The position numbers and the translations under genes are program-made. From Acidobacteriota bacterium (GTDB lineage Bacteria; Acidobacteriota; Terriglobia; Acidiferrales; UBA7541): a DNA stretch of 14,994 nucleotides. Below are positions 1 through 7,690 of this stretch, piece by piece. The DNA lies in the NCBI GenBank assembly GCA_003224135.1, contig QHYO01000107.1, positions 1 through 14,994 of the forward strand. The letters are read 5' to 3'. Below the pieces are notes generated by a model. The model worked only from the letters and a program-made list of their open reading frames with translations, was not told the origin of the DNA and did no database searches. Each line of letters starts with the position of its first letter. The first letter of the stretch is position 1.

Positions 1-422
1 ACATTGAAATTCGACGTGATTTTGTACAGCGAAACAGGCACTCGCTGCCCCCGCGGTCCGCTGAAGGTCACATAAATATTGCCGTCCGCATCCACGGCCG
101 GGCTGGCTACGGGATGCAGGTTGTCCGCAATCTGCATTCCCACGGCGACGGGGAAAGGCTGGCTTTCGTGTTCGAGCGTTATGACACGAACCACTCCACC
201 GTTTGCGCCTTCGGGGACACGCGCTACCAGCCGTTGCGGACTTGCCAGCGCCAACGTTGCTTCTGCTTCGCCGAAGCGCACCGCCGGATGCAAGTGCGTT
301 CGCGTCGCGAATCCGCTACCGCGAATTTCCACTTCGCCGCCGGGAATCGCAGCTGCAGGCGCCACGCTTTCGATGCGGGGAATGCCGTTTTTTTCCGTGG
401 AGGAGCCCAAACCAAATTTCAT
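1..422 (-). CDS. IPT/TIG-domain protein, 3' end outside window (partial)
   Basis: The frame is open from an ATG at 422 to the window edge, giving 140 N-terminal residues. Residues about 13-85 look like an IPT/TIG immunoglobulin-like fold: 'PRIESVAPAAAIPGGEVEI' followed by 'RGSGF' is the typical TIG opening. Residues after about 100 ('HPVASPAVDADGNIYVTFSG') resemble the start of an NHL/SMP-30-type beta-propeller repeat. No signal peptide is visible at this start, so localisation is unclear. The start codon overlaps the pgpA stop as ATGA (419-422), so translation is probably coupled and the gene is last, or nearly so, in the rimO-yacG-pgpA operon. Function is unknown. A TIG plus propeller protein is usually a binding or scaffold protein. 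The domain call is moderately sure; the propeller part is inferred from one repeat. Confidence 0.72.
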   Translation of the reverse strand, partial: MKFGLGSSTEKNGIPRIESVAPAAAIPGGEVEIRGSGFATRTHLHPAVRFGEAEATLALASPQRLVARVPEGANGGVVRVITLEHESQPFPVAVGMQIADNLHPVASPAVDADGNIYVTFSGPRGQRVPVSLYKITSNFN

Positions 423-1096
423 AGCAAGCTAAAGTGTAACGCGACCTTCAGCAGAATGGCAGCGTAGACTCCCGCCAGCCAATCGTCGGCCATGATACCC
501 CAGCCGCCGCGCAGCTTTTCCAGATTGCGGATGGGAAATGGCTTCCAAATGTCGAAAAGGCGAAACAGCAGGAAGCCCGCAAGCAGATATTTCCAATTCA
601 GCAGGCTCAATGCGGAAAAAATCGCGTACGTGGAAAAATCCATATGCGCCAACAGGTTCGGCATTGCCACGGGAATCAGCGGAAGAATCAGGGTAATGTG
701 CTGGCCGGCCACTTCGTCGATCACAACGAATGGAGGATCTTCAATGCCCGCGAAGGTGGCGGTTTTTCCGGCGCTCCAAACTCCTACGAACGACAGAAAT
801 AAAACCAGCAGGATGGCGCATGTCACCGGTACGATCAGCGTCGCATTGTGAATGTCCGTGCCCGGAACGAGAAAATGATTGTCCACCAGAGTCGCCTCCG
901 TCAGGCGTTGCTGTGAGAGCAAATCACGGATACTGTGCGGACGCAGGAAAAACAGCGATGTAAGTATCGCGGTAACCACGCCCACCAGCGACCCGAAAGT
1001 ACCGGGAGCTTTTGGCGCGTAGCCGACACCAAGCGCTGTGGCGATCGCAAGGGCCAGACTTGGCTTTTCTTTTGCGGCTTCAGTTGACGGTGTCAT
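419..1096 (-). CDS. pgpA: phosphatidylglycerophosphatase A
   Basis: PgpA removes phosphate from phosphatidylglycerol phosphate to make phosphatidylglycerol, at the inner membrane. Family signatures are clear: 'GVGYAPKAPGTFGSLVG' near residue 25, 'FVVIDEVAGQ' with Asp127 and Glu128, and the C-terminal 'RLFDIWKPFPIRNLEKLRGG' followed by 'WGIMADDWLAGVYAA'. At 225 residues it is longer than the roughly 170-residue E. coli enzyme. The extra length is mainly a hydrophilic loop at about residues 52-85 between the first two membrane segments. The start is uncertain. The frame also opens with TTG at 1138, but that overlaps yacG by 59 bases, and homologs do not need the extra 14 residues, so I prefer the ATG at 1096, which still overlaps the yacG end by 17 bases. 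The stop overlaps the next gene's ATG, which supports co-translation. Confidence 0.93.
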   Translation of the reverse strand: MTPSTEAAKEKPSLALAIATALGVGYAPKAPGTFGSLVGVVTAILTSLFFLRPHSIRDLLSQQRLTEATLVDNHFLVPGTDIHNATLIVPVTCAILLVLFLSFVGVWSAGKTATFAGIEDPPFVVIDEVAGQHITLILPLIPVAMPNLLAHMDFSTYAIFSALSLLNWKYLLAGFLLFRLFDIWKPFPIRNLEKLRGGWGIMADDWLAGVYAAILLKVALHFSLL

Positions 1097-1292
1097 TCCG
1101 CTTTCGTCGTGCGTCTGTCTCGGAACCGCTTTTCTCAACCTCTGTTTCGTCGAAGACCGGATCGGACACTACATACGTTTCGCTGGCCCACGCGCCCAAA
1201 TCAAGCAGACGGCAGCGTTCACTGCAAAACGGAAAATCCTTGTGGAGGTCGGAGTCCGTCGCTGTCTTGCAGATGGGGCAGCGGTGCTTCAT
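1080..1292 (-). CDS. yacG: DNA gyrase inhibitor / zinc-binding protein YacG
   Basis: A 70-residue protein with the YacG zinc ribbon: Cys5-x2-Cys8 and Cys23-x3-Cys27 in 'MKHRCPICK' and 'FPFCSERCRLLDLGAW'. In E. coli the family binds GyrB and inhibits gyrase; that role is known from the family and not shown here. The 'RCRLLDLGAWASE' helix after the last zinc ligand is characteristic. The C-terminal third is acidic then basic and probably flexible. The ATG at 1292 lies 10 bases after the rimO stop, and the 3' end runs into the pgpA start, so it sits inside the rimO-yacG-pgpA operon. Length matches the family. Confidence 0.93.
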   Translation of the reverse strand: MKHRCPICKTATDSDLHKDFPFCSERCRLLDLGAWASETYVVSDPVFDETEVEKSGSETDARRKRNDTVN

Positions 1293-1302
1293 CGCCAGAA
1301 GC

Positions 1303-2739
1303 TTAACCCAAAACGCGCAGCGACGCTCCAGTGGTAATACGGTGGAGCTTTTCGTGCGCGGGAGGTTCGCTGGCCGGCTTGCGTTTCCCCGCGCTGGGCA
1401 GAATTTCGACGATGCGCCCGATCAGATCGTACGCATCGGTCTTCGTGATTTCCACGCGAGCAGTGTCGCCGGTGTCCGCTAATCGGCCGTCAGGCAGCTC
1501 GATGTCCGTCAAATATAGTTTGCCGTCTATTTCGGGCGCCATGCCTTGCAAGCGGGCTTCCCAAACGAGCGGATTGTCCTTTGAAGGTCCTTCGATCAAA
1601 GCTGTTTCCGTGCGACTTTTCCAATTCTTCAATCGTTCACGGGAAATTTTCTTCTGGATGGCCATCAGGCGGTTGCGCCGGTCCGTCGCAACTTTCGCGT
1701 CGACCTTTCCATCCAACGCAAAACTGCCGGCGTTGTCCACGTCTGAATATTCAAAAACGCCCATCCAGTCAAATTGTCCGGCGCGCACGAAATCGCAGAG
1801 TTCTTTGAAGTCATTCTCCGTTTCGCCGGGAAATCCGACGATGAATGACGTGCGCAGCGAAACTCCTGGAATCGTCGCGCGAATGCGTTCGAGCAATTTC
1901 AAAAACGCTTCGCCATGCGATCCGCGCTTCATGCGCGCCAGCATGTTGCGGCTGGCGTGCTGCAATGGCATGTCCATGTACTTCGCAAGACGCGGATGAG
2001 CGGCAAGCGTGTCCAGCAATTTCTGGGTGACGCGATTCGGGTACGCGTAAAGAAAACGCACCCAGAGAAGTTCATCGATACCGGAAAGTGCTTCAAGCAA
2101 TTTCGCCAAGCCATCGCGAAGTCCCAGATCCTCGCCGTAGGAAGTGGTATCCTGGCCGATCAGCGTGACTTCGCGCGTGCCACCGGCGGCAAGATTCTCC
2201 GCTTCGCGCAATACGGATTCAAAGCGACGGCTGCGGAATTTCCCGCGTAATTGCGGAATGATGCAGAAGGTGCACGGATGATCGCAGCCCTCGGCAATTT
2301 TGATGTACGCGGCATGTTTCGGCGTGGTCAGAATTCGTGGCGTCAAATCGTGGTAGAGAAACGCCGGTGGCTCCGCGGGCAAAACGCGCAATTCGCCATG
2401 CACAGCTTCCAGGATACGCTCCACTTCGCCGGTTCCCACGATCGCGTCCACTTCCGGCACTTGTGCGAGAATCTGGTCGCGGTAGCGTTCGACGAGGCAT
2501 CCTGCAACGATAAGTTTTTTCGCCGAGCCGAATTTTTTGTGCTCCGCCATCTCGAGAATGGCGTCAACGGATTCCTTCTGAGCGGGTTCAATGAAGCTGC
2601 AGGTGTTGACCACAAGCACGTCGGCTTCGTCTGCGCGCGGCGTCAATTCGTAACCATCGCGCGCAAGAATGCCCATCATCACCTCGCTATCGACAAGGTT
2701 CTTGGGGCATCCCAGGCTGACAAATCCGACTTTCGGCAT
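1303..2739 (-). CDS. rimO: ribosomal protein S12 methylthiotransferase RimO
   Basis: RimO is a radical-SAM enzyme that adds a methylthio group to the conserved aspartate of ribosomal protein S12. The N-terminal MTTase domain carries the three cluster cysteines Cys11 ('SLGCPKNLVDSE'), Cys47 ('VVNTCSFI') and Cys81 ('VAGCLVERY'). The radical-SAM motif CxxxCxxC is Cys152/156/159 in 'EGCDHPCTFCIIPQLRGK'. A TRAM-like RNA-binding segment occupies about residues 370-440. 'SLGCPKN' and the S12-type core favour RimO over MiaB. From ATG 2739 the protein is 478 residues. A TTG eight codons upstream (2763) is possible, but it would sit at the predicted transcription start, and homologs begin 'MPKVGFVSLGCPKN'. 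The C-terminal tail of about 35 residues after TRAM is basic and not family-typical. First gene of its operon. Confidence 0.96.
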   Translation of the reverse strand: MPKVGFVSLGCPKNLVDSEVMMGILARDGYELTPRADEADVLVVNTCSFIEPAQKESVDAILEMAEHKKFGSAKKLIVAGCLVERYRDQILAQVPEVDAIVGTGEVERILEAVHGELRVLPAEPPAFLYHDLTPRILTTPKHAAYIKIAEGCDHPCTFCIIPQLRGKFRSRRFESVLREAENLAAGGTREVTLIGQDTTSYGEDLGLRDGLAKLLEALSGIDELLWVRFLYAYPNRVTQKLLDTLAAHPRLAKYMDMPLQHASRNMLARMKRGSHGEAFLKLLERIRATIPGVSLRTSFIVGFPGETENDFKELCDFVRAGQFDWMGVFEYSDVDNAGSFALDGKVDAKVATDRRNRLMAIQKKISRERLKNWKSRTETALIEGPSKDNPLVWEARLQGMAPEIDGKLYLTDIELPDGRLADTGDTARVEITKTDAYDLIGRIVEILPSAGKRKPASEPPAHEKLHRITTGASLRVLG

Positions 2740-2769
2740 GGAGAAAATTGCGCCTTTTCGCAATTCTCT

Positions 2770-2778
2770 ATTGTAGCA
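2770..2778 (-). promoter_or_regulatory. extended -10 promoter element for rimO operon
   Basis: On the minus strand the sequence TGCTACAAT matches an extended -10 (TGnTATAAT) with one mismatch. No good -35 is visible 16-18 bases upstream, which is common for extended -10 promoters. The predicted start of transcription falls near 2763, leaving a leader of about 24 bases before the ATG at 2739. The element sits in the 83-base gap after the transglutaminase gene and would drive rimO-yacG-pgpA. It is prediction only. Confidence 0.5.
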
Positions 2779-2822
2779 CGCGCCCTAGCCGGGCTTGAGT
2801 GATCCCATTTGCGGAAGCGCGT

Positions 2823-5063
2823 TTATCTTGTCCGAAGTTCGGCGAGGATGGTTAGAAGAAGTTGTTGCAGGCGGGGTACATCGCACGTGGCATTACCAAA
2901 CCGGGCGGCGGCGTAGAGCAGTGTGAACTCTTCCACCATCGAGCTCAACGCCGGCTTTCCTACGGCCGCAGCGAACTCAAACGGAGTTTGCGTTTCGTTT
3001 CGCGTATAACCGTGGCGGCCCATCAAGTGCAGCAACTCCGAATACATTTTCGAGGCAATTTGTGAACTGGCAGCGCCGACGTTCTTTCCGCGCAACACCA
3101 AAGCCATGCGCAGTTGCCGCAAAAGCCGGCCGACCAGACCATAGCGCAGCGCAACGAGCAGCACAAGCAAGAGAAGCGGTAACACGAATGAAACTCTCGC
3201 GTGGTGGACTTGCCACATGCTGAGATCATCTTTCATGTGCCGCTGTACTTTGGACAGCCAGGCAACACCAAATTCGCGCCAGTTGCGCGATTTCACCTGG
3301 AAACCTTGCGCAAGCGCAGTCTGGTGCGCGAAATCGTAGCTGATCACCCAGTCGTTCCACGCCAATTCTGCCCAGTCCGCAATCTGCGAAAACCGCGAAA
3401 AAAAACTGGTCGTCACGATCGGAGCGTCAGGTGTTGGGTCAAATACGATCCAGCCGCTTCCAGGAAAATACGCTTCCACCCAACTGTGCGCATCGCTGGC
3501 GCGCACGATGTAATCGCCGCCCAGTTCATTGAATTCTCCGGGCAGAAACCCGTTCACTTCGCGCGAAGGAATGCCCAGCGTGCGCAGCATAACAGTCATC
3601 GATGACGCGAAATATTCGCAGTGTCCTGCACGCGTTGCGAAAAGAAAGTGCGCCAGCGGATCTTTGCCGGGATTCCCAGTGAGGTCTAGCGTGTAGTGAT
3701 ATTTCGTTTTCAGAAAATGTTCGAGCTCGGTGGCTTTGTCATAGGGCGTGGGGGCGCGCTCAGTTGCCGAGCGCGCCAGAACAGCAATCCGCGGATCAAT
3801 TTCTGAAGGCAATTGCAAATACATATCAGAGATCGCCGCCGGATAATCGGAGCCTGCAGCCTCAAGCCGAGGGCGGTCGAGCGCCGGAAGTTGCGAAATT
3901 CCCGTGTAACGCACGGAGACGAAGTTATGAAACGGATTGATCAGCGAACCTGCGGAATCCCGGTACAGATAGGAGCGCCGGTGACTGACACCGCCAGTTT
4001 CTCCTGTGAAATTCCCGCGAATCGCCAGAGTGTTCCCGGCGACGAACAGCGCATTGGATGCCATCGGCTCCTGCAGCACGGTGAATTGCAAAATTTCTCC
4101 GCGCAATTCGCCAGGTTTCGGTTTGTCGCGTAACGCGATCCAGCCGTCACTGTCGGCCGAAAGCGTTTCCCGGCCGCGCTCTGCCGACGTCCATCGCCTT
4201 CCGTCGAAGTTCGCCAGGGCGTTGCCACGCCAGCGCAGCGCCGGATAGTTGACTGGTGAACCGGTTTCGACTCGCAGTACCACCGCAGAGCTTTTTTTGA
4301 TTTCTCCAATTTGTCCGAGTTCCACTTGATCGGTAAATCCGCTAAGAAGCGTTGGGTTGAAACTGGTCTTGCCGAGATAGCCTGCGCTGACGCGAGGAAG
4401 GAGAAAAAACAAAACAATGCCGCAGAGGATTGCTCCTATGGATACCGTGAGGGCCGCGAGGCCGAGTGCCCGCGCGAGCTTCTTCTCTGAGTTCGGCATC
4501 GAAGCGATCGGGGGCATCAATGCGCCGCTCGCCCCGCGGCGGAGTTCAAGTCCTGAATACGTTGCAACGGCGAAAAGAAGAAACAGGAAAAACAAAACGA
4601 GGAAGGTCGTGTCCACGGTGAGTACGGCGGAAGCCAGCACGGCTGCAAACGCGAGCATCACCAGAAAGTGTGCGTCACGATCGGTTCGGGCACTGTATAG
4701 CCTGACCAGAAGAACAAAAATCAGGAAGTGGACCGAGCTGATCAGCGCGGCGTAGAGAGGCGGATTAGGAGAATTCGCGGCCAGGCTTCGCGAGAGGAAA
4801 AACATATCCATAGGGAAGAAGATGAGGTAGCACAGCACCATAAAGGTGGCAGTGCGGGAGGTCAGTTCGGGTTCGTGGCCATACCACCAGCGCCGCACGC
4901 GGTACAGCAGAGCAAAGGTTGCGACGATCGAAGTGAACAGATCGATTTTTCCCGTGCCAACCAGTGTGAGGATCGCCGTAAGGAGTAACAGAAAAAGAGA
5001 AACGCGAAAAAAGCGTTCCGCGGGAAGAGGTTGCGCGATAGAGAGTGACGTACGGGCAGCCAT
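2823..5063 (-). CDS. TgpA-like membrane transglutaminase (DUF3488 / transglutaminase core / DUF4129)
   Basis: A 746-residue membrane protein. Six or seven hydrophobic segments lie in the first 220 residues (DUF3488-like). A large extracytoplasmic region follows, then one membrane segment at about 623-643 and a cytoplasmic DUF4129-like tail. The transglutaminase/protease-fold triad is intact: Cys482 in 'RAGHCEYFASSM', His526 in 'ASDAHSWVEAYF' and Asp542 in 'IVFDPTPD'. Family members such as Pseudomonas TgpA have transglutaminase activity and commonly sit with MoxR and DUF58 genes; the substrate here is unknown. The frame extends upstream to a GTG at 5168 inside mutY. I chose ATG 5063 because the extra 35 residues are hydrophilic, Cys-rich and overlap mutY. 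It is the last gene of the moxR-DUF58-mutY-transglutaminase run, 64 bases after the mutY stop. Confidence 0.9.
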   Translation of the reverse strand: MAARTSLSIAQPLPAERFFRVSLFLLLLTAILTLVGTGKIDLFTSIVATFALLYRVRRWWYGHEPELTSRTATFMVLCYLIFFPMDMFFLSRSLAANSPNPPLYAALISSVHFLIFVLLVRLYSARTDRDAHFLVMLAFAAVLASAVLTVDTTFLVLFFLFLLFAVATYSGLELRRGASGALMPPIASMPNSEKKLARALGLAALTVSIGAILCGIVLFFLLPRVSAGYLGKTSFNPTLLSGFTDQVELGQIGEIKKSSAVVLRVETGSPVNYPALRWRGNALANFDGRRWTSAERGRETLSADSDGWIALRDKPKPGELRGEILQFTVLQEPMASNALFVAGNTLAIRGNFTGETGGVSHRRSYLYRDSAGSLINPFHNFVSVRYTGISQLPALDRPRLEAAGSDYPAAISDMYLQLPSEIDPRIAVLARSATERAPTPYDKATELEHFLKTKYHYTLDLTGNPGKDPLAHFLFATRAGHCEYFASSMTVMLRTLGIPSREVNGFLPGEFNELGGDYIVRASDAHSWVEAYFPGSGWIVFDPTPDAPIVTTSFFSRFSQIADWAELAWNDWVISYDFAHQTALAQGFQVKSRNWREFGVAWLSKVQRHMKDDLSMWQVHHARVSFVLPLLLLVLLVALRYGLVGRLLRQLRMALVLRGKNVGAASSQIASKMYSELLHLMGRHGYTRNETQTPFEFAAAVGKPALSSMVEEFTLLYAAARFGNATCDVPRLQQLLLTILAELRTR

Positions 5064-5127
5064 GGCCGAACTTTCATCGTAGCATTCGGTCTGCAAGTCC
5101 GGACAGCAGCGGTCCAATCGATAACCG

Positions 5128-6294
5128 TTAGTGTGTTGTTTTCGACGCCGAAAGTTGTTTGACAGCACTTCGAGCGACTTTCCGGGTGAGACCGGAAACC
5201 GGCATCGAGTGAACCTCGGTTAGCGGCAGGTGTTTTGCGCCCAAAATCTTGGGCAGACGCTTCACGCGGACAAGGTAGGCAGCGACGGAGATGGTTCGAT
5301 AGGTAACCGTGTGCCGCACTTTATCCAATAATTCTGGTCGAACGAATTTTGCGTTTTTGATTCGTAAATCGCGAAGCAGAATTGTACGAAAGGCATTCTC
5401 CAAATTTGCCGACACGGTAGGAAAATGCCAGAGTTTGGCCACCAACGACGGAATATGATCGTCGGGCTTGCTGCCGGCGAGCGTTGCAGGCGGAGGCAGA
5501 AGCAGGGAATCGCCCTTTGAATCCAACAACACGACGCTGACGAGTTGAATCGCTACAACGGCGCGCTTCTTGCGCTTTTCCGGCAGCGATTCGGCAATAC
5601 CAAGTTTTCTTCCTTCGCAGAATTGCGCCACCGGACAAAGCAAACACTGCGGCGCGCGCGGAGTACACAGCGTCGCGCCGAGCTCCATCATCGCCTGATT
5701 CCAGGCGCCGGAAGATTCCTGCGCAAGCAGGCGGTCAGCGCTCGTTTGTAAATTGGCCCAGCGCTTCGGCTCCCGCAGATCGCCGCGAATCGCTTCAAGA
5801 CGGGACACGACGCGTGCGACATTTCCGTCAAGCACGGCATGCTTCTCATCGAACGCGATGCTTAGGATGGCAGCCGCGGTGTATTCACCGATACCAGCCA
5901 AGGCCAAAAGCTCTTCGCGTTGACGCGGGAATTTGCCTGCGTGTCTTGCAACGATTTGCTGTGCGGCGTGCTGCAAATTGCGGGCGCGGCTGTAATAGCC
6001 GAGTCCGGACCAAAGGCGCAGCACTTCTTCCTGGGGAGCCGAGGCGAGGGACTCCACGTCGGGGAATCGCGCTAGAAACCTTTCGTAATAAGGCATTACC
6101 GCCGCGACGCGCGTCTGCTGCAGCATGACTTCCGAAATCCAAATGCGGTAGGGATCACGATTCTTGCGCCAAGGCAATTCGCGCTGAAATGTCTGGAACC
6201 AGCTGAGAAGCGAATCGCGAAATTTCGGCAGATCGGCGGTATCCAAATGCTCACCCAAAACAAATTTGTTAACGCAGTTGCTGGATTTCTTCAA
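5128..6294 (-). CDS. mutY: A/G-specific adenine glycosylase MutY
   Basis: MutY removes adenine mispaired with 8-oxoguanine in base excision repair. Visible hallmarks (numbering from 6294): 'WISEVMLQQTRV' with catalytic Glu55; helix-hairpin-helix 'LAGIGEYTAAAI' at 132-143; catalytic Asp156 in 'VLDGNVARV'; and the 4Fe-4S ligands Cys210, Cys217, Cys220 and Cys226 in C-x6-C-x2-C-x5-C spacing. The region after about 245 is the NUDIX-like 8-oxoG recognition domain. Total length 388 is usual. The start is uncertain: the first in-frame candidate is TTG at 6294, overlapping the DUF58 stop by 26 bases, and TTG codons 13 and 17 are alternatives. No ATG exists before the conserved core. The gene is unusually placed inside a MoxR-DUF58-transglutaminase cluster and is probably co-transcribed with it. 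Confidence 0.95.
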   Translation of the reverse strand: MKKSSNCVNKFVLGEHLDTADLPKFRDSLLSWFQTFQRELPWRKNRDPYRIWISEVMLQQTRVAAVMPYYERFLARFPDVESLASAPQEEVLRLWSGLGYYSRARNLQHAAQQIVARHAGKFPRQREELLALAGIGEYTAAAILSIAFDEKHAVLDGNVARVVSRLEAIRGDLREPKRWANLQTSADRLLAQESSGAWNQAMMELGATLCTPRAPQCLLCPVAQFCEGRKLGIAESLPEKRKKRAVVAIQLVSVVLLDSKGDSLLLPPPATLAGSKPDDHIPSLVAKLWHFPTVSANLENAFRTILLRDLRIKNAKFVRPELLDKVRHTVTYRTISVAAYLVRVKRLPKILGAKHLPLTEVHSMPVSGLTRKVARSAVKQLSASKTTH

Positions 6295-7636
6295 GCGACT
6301 CGAGGAAGATCACGTAGGAAGAGTGCCACAGTTCAGCGGGAATGGTGCCGCGAGCGCGGCTGGTCACAATGATTTTAAAAAGTTCGGGTGAGGCAGCCAG
6401 GTCCTGCAGCAGCGCGCTCTGTGCTTCCGTCGACACTGGTTGCGCCAATGCCAGGTGCTGCAGAATCGCAAATATGTTTTCTTCCGCCGGCGCGAGCATT
6501 GTTTCGATTCCTGCGCTGCGAAATTGCAGGTAAGCATTGCGCTCGTAGAAGTGCCAGGCAATTCCCGCGCAGAGCGTGACGGCACGCTCAAATCTTTCGT
6601 TCAACTTTGCGGTGTTCTGCGCGCCTACATTCCCCCCATCCCCTCCATGCGGATCGAGCACCAGCAGCACGCGGCGATCATCCTCGCGAGCAAATTCTCG
6701 CACCATCAATGAGCCGGCCCGCGCGGAGGCTTTCCAGTGCACATGACTTGCGCTGTCGGTCGGAACGTATTCGCGCAAAGAGTGCAGGTCATGTCCGCGG
6801 CCTTTGTTGTAGCTTTCGATGCTGCCTTCGATTCCGGGAAAGATTTCGTTGAGTTCGACGTTCGAGTCCACGGGCGGATAAACGAGAGCTTCGGATTTCA
6901 AGACAATGCGACGCGCTTTTTGCAAAAAGCCGAAAGGAAATCGCGTGACGATTCGGAAGCTGTCATGAACGTGCAATCCGCGCCGCAAGAACGTGACGGG
7001 GACACTCTGCCTCATGCGATCCTGGCGCGGCAGATGCGGAAAGAAAACCGGCGTTTCAAGCAAAGCGGCAACCGGCGCGTCTTTCGGCACGACTGCTTCG
7101 ACCCGCAACGCGAACGACGGCAGCGTGAGTTTCTGATTGATCAATTCGACGCTGGCCCGCACGGTCTGTCCAGCGAACATGTGTTCGGGGAGATCGATCT
7201 TCAGGTCCACGCCGGCGAGCGAGATCGACGACAGAATTCCAGACATCAAGATCACGGATACGAGGCAGGCGAGAATCAGGAAGAGCAGGTTGTTGCCCGT
7301 ATTCAGTGCGGCGAGAGCGACGAGTAATGTCGCTCCAAAATAGAGCCAACCGGCGCGGCTGATTTTGTATTCAACTTTGTGGCCGATCCAGCGGAGCGGC
7401 GTTCGCTTGGCGAGAGTGGGCACCAATGTAACGGCGACCCACGCAGCAATGGCGAGCGCAAAAAGGGCGGAGCTTGCGGCTACGCCCAGATTGCCGAGTT
7501 CCGCAGCGGCGCCTGAATAAACAGCGAGGAGTAGCGCGACTCCGAGAGCAGTGATGGACAGGAAAAATGCGCGAACGCCTGGGCGGTCGGCCTTAGCCCA
7601 GAGTTGCGCGAGGGTGGAGGTGGTCTTCGGTGGCAT
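6269..7636 (-). CDS. DUF58 domain-containing membrane protein
   Basis: A 455-residue protein with two N-terminal hydrophobic pairs (about residues 23-43 and 48-70, then 95-140) and a cytoplasmic or periplasmic C-terminal half. The DUF58 signature is clear: 'HSLREYVPTDSASHVHWKAS' then 'ARAGSLMVREFAREDDRRVL' and 'LVLDP', which opens a von Willebrand A-like fold. DUF58 proteins are routinely encoded beside MoxR ATPases and are thought to be clients or partners of that chaperone; the exact job is unknown. It begins with ATG 7636, 54 bases after the moxR stop, and its stop lies inside the 5' end of mutY (26-base overlap). The reading frame is intact even though its usual partner moxR is broken. 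Confidence 0.9.
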   Translation of the reverse strand: MPPKTTSTLAQLWAKADRPGVRAFFLSITALGVALLLAVYSGAAAELGNLGVAASSALFALAIAAWVAVTLVPTLAKRTPLRWIGHKVEYKISRAGWLYFGATLLVALAALNTGNNLLFLILACLVSVILMSGILSSISLAGVDLKIDLPEHMFAGQTVRASVELINQKLTLPSFALRVEAVVPKDAPVAALLETPVFFPHLPRQDRMRQSVPVTFLRRGLHVHDSFRIVTRFPFGFLQKARRIVLKSEALVYPPVDSNVELNEIFPGIEGSIESYNKGRGHDLHSLREYVPTDSASHVHWKASARAGSLMVREFAREDDRRVLLVLDPHGGDGGNVGAQNTAKLNERFERAVTLCAGIAWHFYERNAYLQFRSAGIETMLAPAEENIFAILQHLALAQPVSTEAQSALLQDLAASPELFKIIVTSRARGTIPAELWHSSYVIFLESLEEIQQLR

Positions 7637-7651
7637 GGATGCGTCAGCGGT

Positions 7652-7688
7652 CGAAGAGAGATTCCTCGCTTCGCTCGGAACGACGGCT
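7652..7688 (-). repeat. short degenerate intergenic repeat (GTCGTTCCGAGCGAAGC type)
   Basis: Between moxR and the DUF58 gene the minus strand reads 'CGTCGTTCCGAGCGAAGCG' followed by 'AGGAATCTC'. This wording is like a short intergenic repeat I recall as common in Acidobacteria and some other soil phyla, usually found near genes as single copies or pairs. A more diverged relative lies near 9320. Recognition is from memory of the pattern; copy number across the genome cannot be judged here. Confidence 0.5.
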
Positions 7689-7690
7689 TT

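Noticed and set aside
2782..2794. GCCC-tagcc-GGGC hairpin as a terminator after the rimO promoter region.
   Set aside because: The stem is only four base pairs with no T tract on either side.
2251..2802. A 183-codon plus-strand frame inside rimO.
   Set aside because: It is antisense to the conserved radical-SAM region of rimO and has no motif of its own.
5064..5168. N-terminal extension of the transglutaminase from a GTG at 5168.
   Set aside because: It overlaps the mutY end by 41 bases, is hydrophilic and Cys-rich, and the first membrane segment fits ATG 5063.
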